This document shows, one piece after another, positions 59,643-64,000 of a stretch of 64,000 nt of DNA. This DNA is from Agapanthus africanus. Its lineage: Eukaryota > Streptophyta > Magnoliopsida > Asparagales > Amaryllidaceae. The stretch's first letter is position 1, and each line of letters starts with the position of its first letter. A model generated the notes under the pieces. That model made no database searches, was not told the DNA's origin, and was given only the letters and a program-made list of their open reading frames with translations. The position numbers were made by a program, and so were the translations under genes. The stretch spans positions 324,665,595 through 324,729,594 of the forward strand of contig JASDDO010000001.1 of NCBI GenBank assembly GCA_030015575.1, written 5' to 3'.

Positions 59643-61241
59643 GCCAGATTGTGTGAACATGCTACCATTTTTGCACAGTAATTCTTATTATATGATGCTG
59701 AGTTTTATGGGAATTTTCAATATTTATTCAAGAGTTGAATTTTCTGGGGTTGTTTTGGGGATTCGATGATTCGATCGGATTATCAGACTTTGTCTATATG
59801 GCTTTCCGGATATTTTGGAATATGTTAAAAAGTTCGACCGGATGTAAATACCCAATCTTTCCCCAGCCGGAAAATATCCAAGTGTTGGATTTTTCTGTGG
59901 TTTAAGGACGTTCTGAGTAGTGCAAGTAACGCGATGGTCCCTCTAGAAGACAACAAACCTTAACTCGATTATGTGACCGTCTTGAACTGCCCTTTGAACC
60001 TTCGGGTTTGGGGCAGTACGGCGTGCCACATGTGAGGCGTTGGCTTGACCCTTCTACGGCTGGACCGTTGGTACTGAGGCATGAAGTGAACGTATTTGAA
60101 CTTATTTCATGTGTTGAACGGTTTCGGGAAAACTTGGGTGTTCGAATGTTCGATCGGAAAGTTTAATATTTTCTATTTATCCGGAATGGGATACAATAAT
60201 TGGAATTCACAAACAGTTATGAGATAGCTGAATGAATGTTATAAATCTAGCGGTTTAGTCTCACTTGATATTGAAAAGAGTTTTCGATATTGGGACTAAA
60301 ATGCGGGGTTTATAATTGTTAGGCATGTGATGTCTAAATATTTCATTTGATTAGGCATGCGATGTCTAATGAGGTTGTAGATTCCAGCTGTTGTAGTTTT
60401 ACACTTTCTTTTCTGTGACCGTAAGTGTAATATGTGATATCGCCGGTTTCGTTGCTATATGTCAACGACAATTGGGATGCGCATATTTACTTACGTTGAT
60501 GACATGTGATGTTATGTGTTGCTGGATATGTTATATTGGATTGTCGTGTTTGAATAGCCGGGGTTTTTTATGTGAGATGAGTGTTTTTCATTTTCATTCA
60601 TGTAAAAACATGTATGTAATATTCTTTTATTGGGGCACTTCCAGGTTGCGGAAGTTGTCACCTTTTGTATATTATTTACTTTTCCGCATTAGGATAGACC
60701 CAAAGAAGGGGGCACAAGTAACCGGGTTCTAGGGTCCAGTGGGAGACCGTCTCGAGGAGTCGAGTCCGGGTCTCCTAACCCTAGAATTGGTAGGGTTGCT
60801 TGCCGCTCTCGTAGAGGTCTAGGGGTGTGGGATTGGCTATTCATCACGACCGTGGAATCCGTGTTTTATACTGGCTCGTATTGAAAACACGGACGTCCTA
60901 GTATATCCAATGTTTCATATGTTTCTTCTGCTGCGATATCTGTGATGTGATCATGTGATGTTCTGTGATAAATACAGTATATAGTATATATGATATATTA
61001 TATAGACGTTACTTATATTTTTCACCCGCACTAGCCCTGCCCTGCTCTGTCGTTAGTTACCTAACCTAACGGTGCACGAGGGGACATCCAGGCGAATGCG
61101 GATGGCATAAGTGTACGTTGTATTTATCTGTGATGTTTAGGTGACTTAAATGATGGGACTTCATTAATGTGATTAATGAAAGAAAAGAAACCTAAGATGT
61201 TGTAGAATCAAATTTTAAACAAAACAGGTAGCTACAGTTCT

Positions 61242-61479
61242 TGCTTTGCATAGCGGTATATATGATATACCTTGCACCTTATTCGATGAGGAAAGGACCG
61301 AGATCCCTTCACCGGGAGTGACTCCTTTAGCAATAACTGGCAGATGCTACACACTCGGTTTGACTTTTAATTGCTTCTATAGTTTATGCTTTGCACAGTG
61401 ATATATATGATATATCCCGCACCTCATTCGACGAGGAAAGGGCCGACGATCCCTTCACCGGGAGTGACCCCTTTAGCAA
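61242..61479 (+). repeat. 145-bp tandem duplication in the Co5 leader
   Basis: Copies start at TGCTTTGCA near 61242 and 61387 and include CTTCACCGGGAGTGAC, as in Co1. Confidence 0.82.
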
Positions 61480-62240
61480 AACTAGAAAAGCCTCAAAATC
61501 ACTCCATTTCAAAACTTCATTTGATTCTACAACGATATCAAGTTCATTACGCTCATGGTTTTCAGAAAAACCTGCGTAGCCCTCCGTCAATTCAAATATG
61601 TAATATTCAGTATTCGTGCTACGGTTGTTTGGCATGCGTCAAGGCGTAGTGTACGGTAGCTGATTATTACTTATCTGTAGCATGAGATGCGATTGGATTA
61701 AGGTATTCGTACGACGTTGTTTGGCATACGTCAACGGCCGTACGGGTGGGTTTAATTCGATAACGAATTGTACGGGTTGAACTTGGCTAGCGGACTATGG
61801 GTTGTTTGGCATGCGTCAAGGTCATAGCACGCTAGGGGCAAAATATTATCGGGAATTTCAAGTGTTGAAATTTGCAATGAGATTGCATACCTTCTATGAG
61901 ATAGTTGGATTCCGATACCCACTGCGAGTAAGAGTTACTCCTGGGAGAGTTTTACACATTACAATTAGCCGATCAAGTAGGTGTCTAGAAAGGTGTCAAC
62001 GGGGTTACGCCTCTGGGAAAACGAGGTTTACATTAATTAGGTTCGTGCGAAAGCACGGGGGACCTCCCTCAAAGTACCGACACTGGCCTAGCTGAAAGAT
62101 TGGCGAACTTGTAGTGTGTAATTAATCCCGGCTAGTCTTTCCTTTTAGGGTTTGAAGGAAGATTTGATAAAAACCAGTGGGAGCCATCCTGATTAGATAA
62201 GATAATAACCAATCTGATCTTGCAAGAGCTTACGCTAAAG

Positions 62241-62263
62241 TGTTTTCTTCTCTCTCTCTCCAG
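62241..62263 (+). promoter_or_regulatory. Splice-acceptor-like tract of Co5
   Basis: TTTTCTTCTCTCTCTCTCCAG ends nine bases before ATG 62273. A branch-point-like GCTAAAG lies at 62234-62240, about 25 bases upstream of the AG. This is a textbook arrangement but unproven. Confidence 0.55.
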
Positions 62264-62272
62264 GTAGCGACC

Positions 62273-62374
62273 ATGTCATGCCCTAATAAAGATAATAATA
62301 TGGATGTATTGACTGAACCCGCATGTTATACTGTGCTGGGGAACGTTGGTTCCGTTCTTTCTTATAAGAGTTAG
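62273..62374 (+). pseudogene. Co5 N-terminal leader ORF, frameshifted from pol
   Basis: From the ATG the frame reads MSCPNKDNNMDVLTEPACY and ends at TAG 62372-62374. Co2 and Co3 have the same segment without the indel near 62365, leading into protease. Here it is out of frame with the pol frame that begins at 62313. Confidence 0.6.
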
Positions 62375-64000
62375 GAATGAACAGGATATAGGAGAATACC
62401 AGGATTCCCATGCCACCCGATTGAAGAAAGTACATGATGATGCATTTTCTTCGGGTGTGTTCGTTACAGAGAACTATTTCTCCATTTGCCCTACGTCCTG
62501 GGTATTAGATACCGGGTCAGGATCCCATATATGTAATCCGTTACAAGGGCTTAGAAAAGGTAGAAAACTTGGAGAAGGTGATAAAGACATTAGAGTTGGA
62601 AATGGTGCAATTGTTGCAGCTAAGACTGTCGGGGAATATCACCTTGCATTACCAACTGGTAATACATTGGTTCTGAACGAATGCTATTACATGCCGAACC
62701 TGATATGCAACATTATATCGGTTTCTTTATTGAGTAAAGAGGGATATAATTTTGTATTGCAGGACAATGTTATGAACATTTTCCGTAACCAAAAGTTGGT
62801 TGGATCAGGCACGTTGTGCAATGGCATTTATGTTCTAAATCAATCAACAGTTCTGAGCATAACAAACACACACAAGAGGAAGAGTTCAGAACTGAACGAA
62901 TCCTTCTTGTGGCATTGTAGACTGGGTCACATCAATGCGACACGACTGGCTAAGTTGCATAAGGATGGATATTTGAATCCGTTTGAATTTTCATCTTATG
63001 ACACTTGCCAGTCATGTCTCAAAGGCAAGATGACCAAAACTCCGTTTACGGGACACGGAGAAAGAGTTACTGAACCCTTAGGACTGATACATAGTGATGT
63101 ATGCGGTCCTGTGTCTACACATGCCAGGGATGGTTCTTCATACTTCATTACATTCACTGACGATCTCTCTAGGTTCGGGTATGTGTTCCTGATGAAACAC
63201 AAATCAGAAGCTTTTGAGAAATTTAGAGAATACAAACAAGAAGTTGAGAACCAGACCGGAAAAAGTATTAAAATCCTACGATCTGATCGAGGAGGTGAAT
63301 ACTTGAGCAATGCATTCCTGGACTTCCTAAAAGAGAATGGGATTCTCTCTCAGCTAACTCCTCCATATACACCACAGCACAACGGTGTATCTGAACGGAG
63401 AAACCGCACCCTATTAGATATGGTGCGCTCAATGATGAGTACAGCTGAGTTACCTATTTCCTTCTGGGGATATGCGCTTGAGACAGCCATGGACCTATTG
63501 AATAGAGTTCCTACCAAATCAGTGCCTACCACTCCATATGAGATATGGAAAGGGAAGAGACCACATCTTAATTATATTAAGATATGGGGTTTTCCAGCCT
63601 ATGTCAAAAGACAAAATCCGGACAAACTCGAGGCAAGATCTGTCTTATGTAAGTTTATAGGATATCCCAAAAATTCACAAGGGTATATCTTCTACCATCC
63701 CGAGGAACAAAAGGTGTTTGTTTCTCGACATGCCACTTTCTTAGAAAAAAGTTTTCTTATGAAACAGATAAGTGGCATAGAGGTAGAACTGGAAGAGGTT
63801 CCAGCGACACAAACTATAACAGAAGACTTGGTAGAACCAGAGGATTCAGTAGTACCCGACGAACTCCAGCCTCTCCGCCGATCTAGTAGGGTTCCTCGCC
63901 AACCTGAGAGATACTACGGTTTTCTCATGGATGGTGGGAGCGAGGATTGCATCATGGAGGATGATGACCCAACTAGCTTCGAGCAGGCCATCACGAGTAG
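62313..64000 (+). CDS. Co5 copia pol (protease-integrase-RT start), open to the window end
   Basis: An uninterrupted frame of more than 560 codons with no stop before 64000. There is no ATG at its head, so the natural start is probably the upstream ATG before a frameshift. Order: linker, protease WVLDTGSGSHICN (DTG at 62508-62516), integrase zinc region WHCRLGH then CQSCLKGK, and integrase catalytic residues in HSDVCGP (63096), RSDRGGE and GVSERRNR. Exactly 35 residues lie between the last Asp and the Glu. The IN-RT linker has LRRSSRV and PERYYGF. No gag or CCHC knuckle precedes it. All motifs present are intact, unlike Co1 and Co3. Confidence 0.9.
   Translation, partial: MNPHVILCWGTLVPFFLIRVRNEQDIGEYQDSHATRLKKVHDDAFSSGVFVTENYFSICPTSWVLDTGSGSHICNPLQGLRKGRKLGEGDKDIRVGNGAIVAAKTVGEYHLALPTGNTLVLNECYYMPNLICNIISVSLLSKEGYNFVLQDNVMNIFRNQKLVGSGTLCNGIYVLNQSTVLSITNTHKRKSSELNESFLWHCRLGHINATRLAKLHKDGYLNPFEFSSYDTCQSCLKGKMTKTPFTGHGERVTEPLGLIHSDVCGPVSTHARDGSSYFITFTDDLSRFGYVFLMKHKSEAFEKFREYKQEVENQTGKSIKILRSDRGGEYLSNAFLDFLKENGILSQLTPPYTPQHNGVSERRNRTLLDMVRSMMSTAELPISFWGYALETAMDLLNRVPTKSVPTTPYEIWKGKRPHLNYIKIWGFPAYVKRQNPDKLEARSVLCKFIGYPKNSQGYIFYHPEEQKVFVSRHATFLEKSFLMKQISGIEVELEEVPATQTITEDLVEPEDSVVPDELQPLRRSSRVPRQPERYYGFLMDGGSEDCIMEDDDPTSFEQAITS

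Larger units (their letters stand above)
59414..62240 (+). other. Co5 untranslated leader
   Basis: About 2.8 kb, non-coding. It contains a strong GC hairpin (59600-59642) and the 145-bp tandem duplication (61242-61479). It lacks the block present in Co1 and Co2. The ORFs 60415-60732 and 61802-62095 correspond to shifted or broken ORFs in other copies, so no protein is claimed. Confidence 0.82.
57168..64000 (+). mobile_element. Co5: Ty1/copia element, 5' part, gag-less with open pol
   Basis: A plus-strand element inserted in the Co4 leader. The 5' LTR (57168-59398), primer site, leader, acceptor-like tract, short N-terminal ORF and an open pol frame run to the window end. It has the clearest coding capacity among the gag-less copies. 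RT, RNase H and the 3' LTR lie outside the window. Confidence 0.92.

Overview
This window looks like intergenic nuclear DNA of a flowering plant with a large, repeat-rich genome. I see no host gene, tRNA, rRNA or CRISPR array. Essentially every base can be assigned to one of ten LTR retrotransposons or solo LTRs nested up to four levels deep. The assignments rest on LTR ends (TG..CA), polypurine tracts, primer-binding sites, 5-bp target-site duplications (TSDs) and recognisable gag/pol domains. The plant call follows from the family mix: Ty1/copia, a chromodomain-bearing Ty3/gypsy of Tekay/Del type, and an Athila/Tat-type gypsy with a tRNA-Asp-like primer site. I use local names: Co1-Co5 (copia), Gy1 and Gy2 (gypsy), Ath1 (Athila/Tat-like), and sLTR-a and sLTR-b (solo LTRs).

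Nesting order. The oldest visible layer is Gy2 (+ strand). Its leader and gag remnant start at 28861, and its very long 3' LTR starts at 31943 and is split. Three copia elements sit in Gy2. Co2 (minus) ends at 28860. Co3 (minus, 33234-45505) is complete, with TSD GTTGG. Co4 (minus) starts at 47800. Co2 is itself interrupted at 23475 by Ath1 (minus). Ath1 carries Co1 (+ strand, ending at 7175) in its protease/pol region and Gy1 (minus, 12494-23184, TSD AAAAG) inside its 5' LTR. Co3 carries sLTR-a (35873-37767, TSD AAGAC). Co4 carries sLTR-b in gag (53462-55195, TSD TGTGC) and Co5 (+ strand, from 57168 to beyond the window) in its leader.

Coding content. Every coding region belongs to a retrotransposon and nearly all are broken. 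Co4 has the only complete gag-PR-IN-RT-RNase H layout. It is one frame interrupted by two nonsense codons and one solo LTR. Co5 has an open PR-IN-RT frame running off the window end. Co1, Co2, Co3 and Co5 all lack gag. Where gag should be they share a conserved N-terminus of about 50 codons, just downstream of a pyrimidine tract and CAG resembling a 3' splice site. This resembles the known gag-deficient BARE-2 situation, with Co4-like elements as a possible gag source. Gy1 is a deletion derivative that lacks the RT core and RNase H yet keeps integrase and 3.6-kb LTRs that are nearly identical by eye.

Other structure. The window also holds a hairpin-unit TGCAC array in Gy2, a piece of copia leader captured within Gy2, GC-rich palindromes shared by unrelated families, and a strong bias of nonsense changes toward the C-to-T type expected from methylated-DNA decay.
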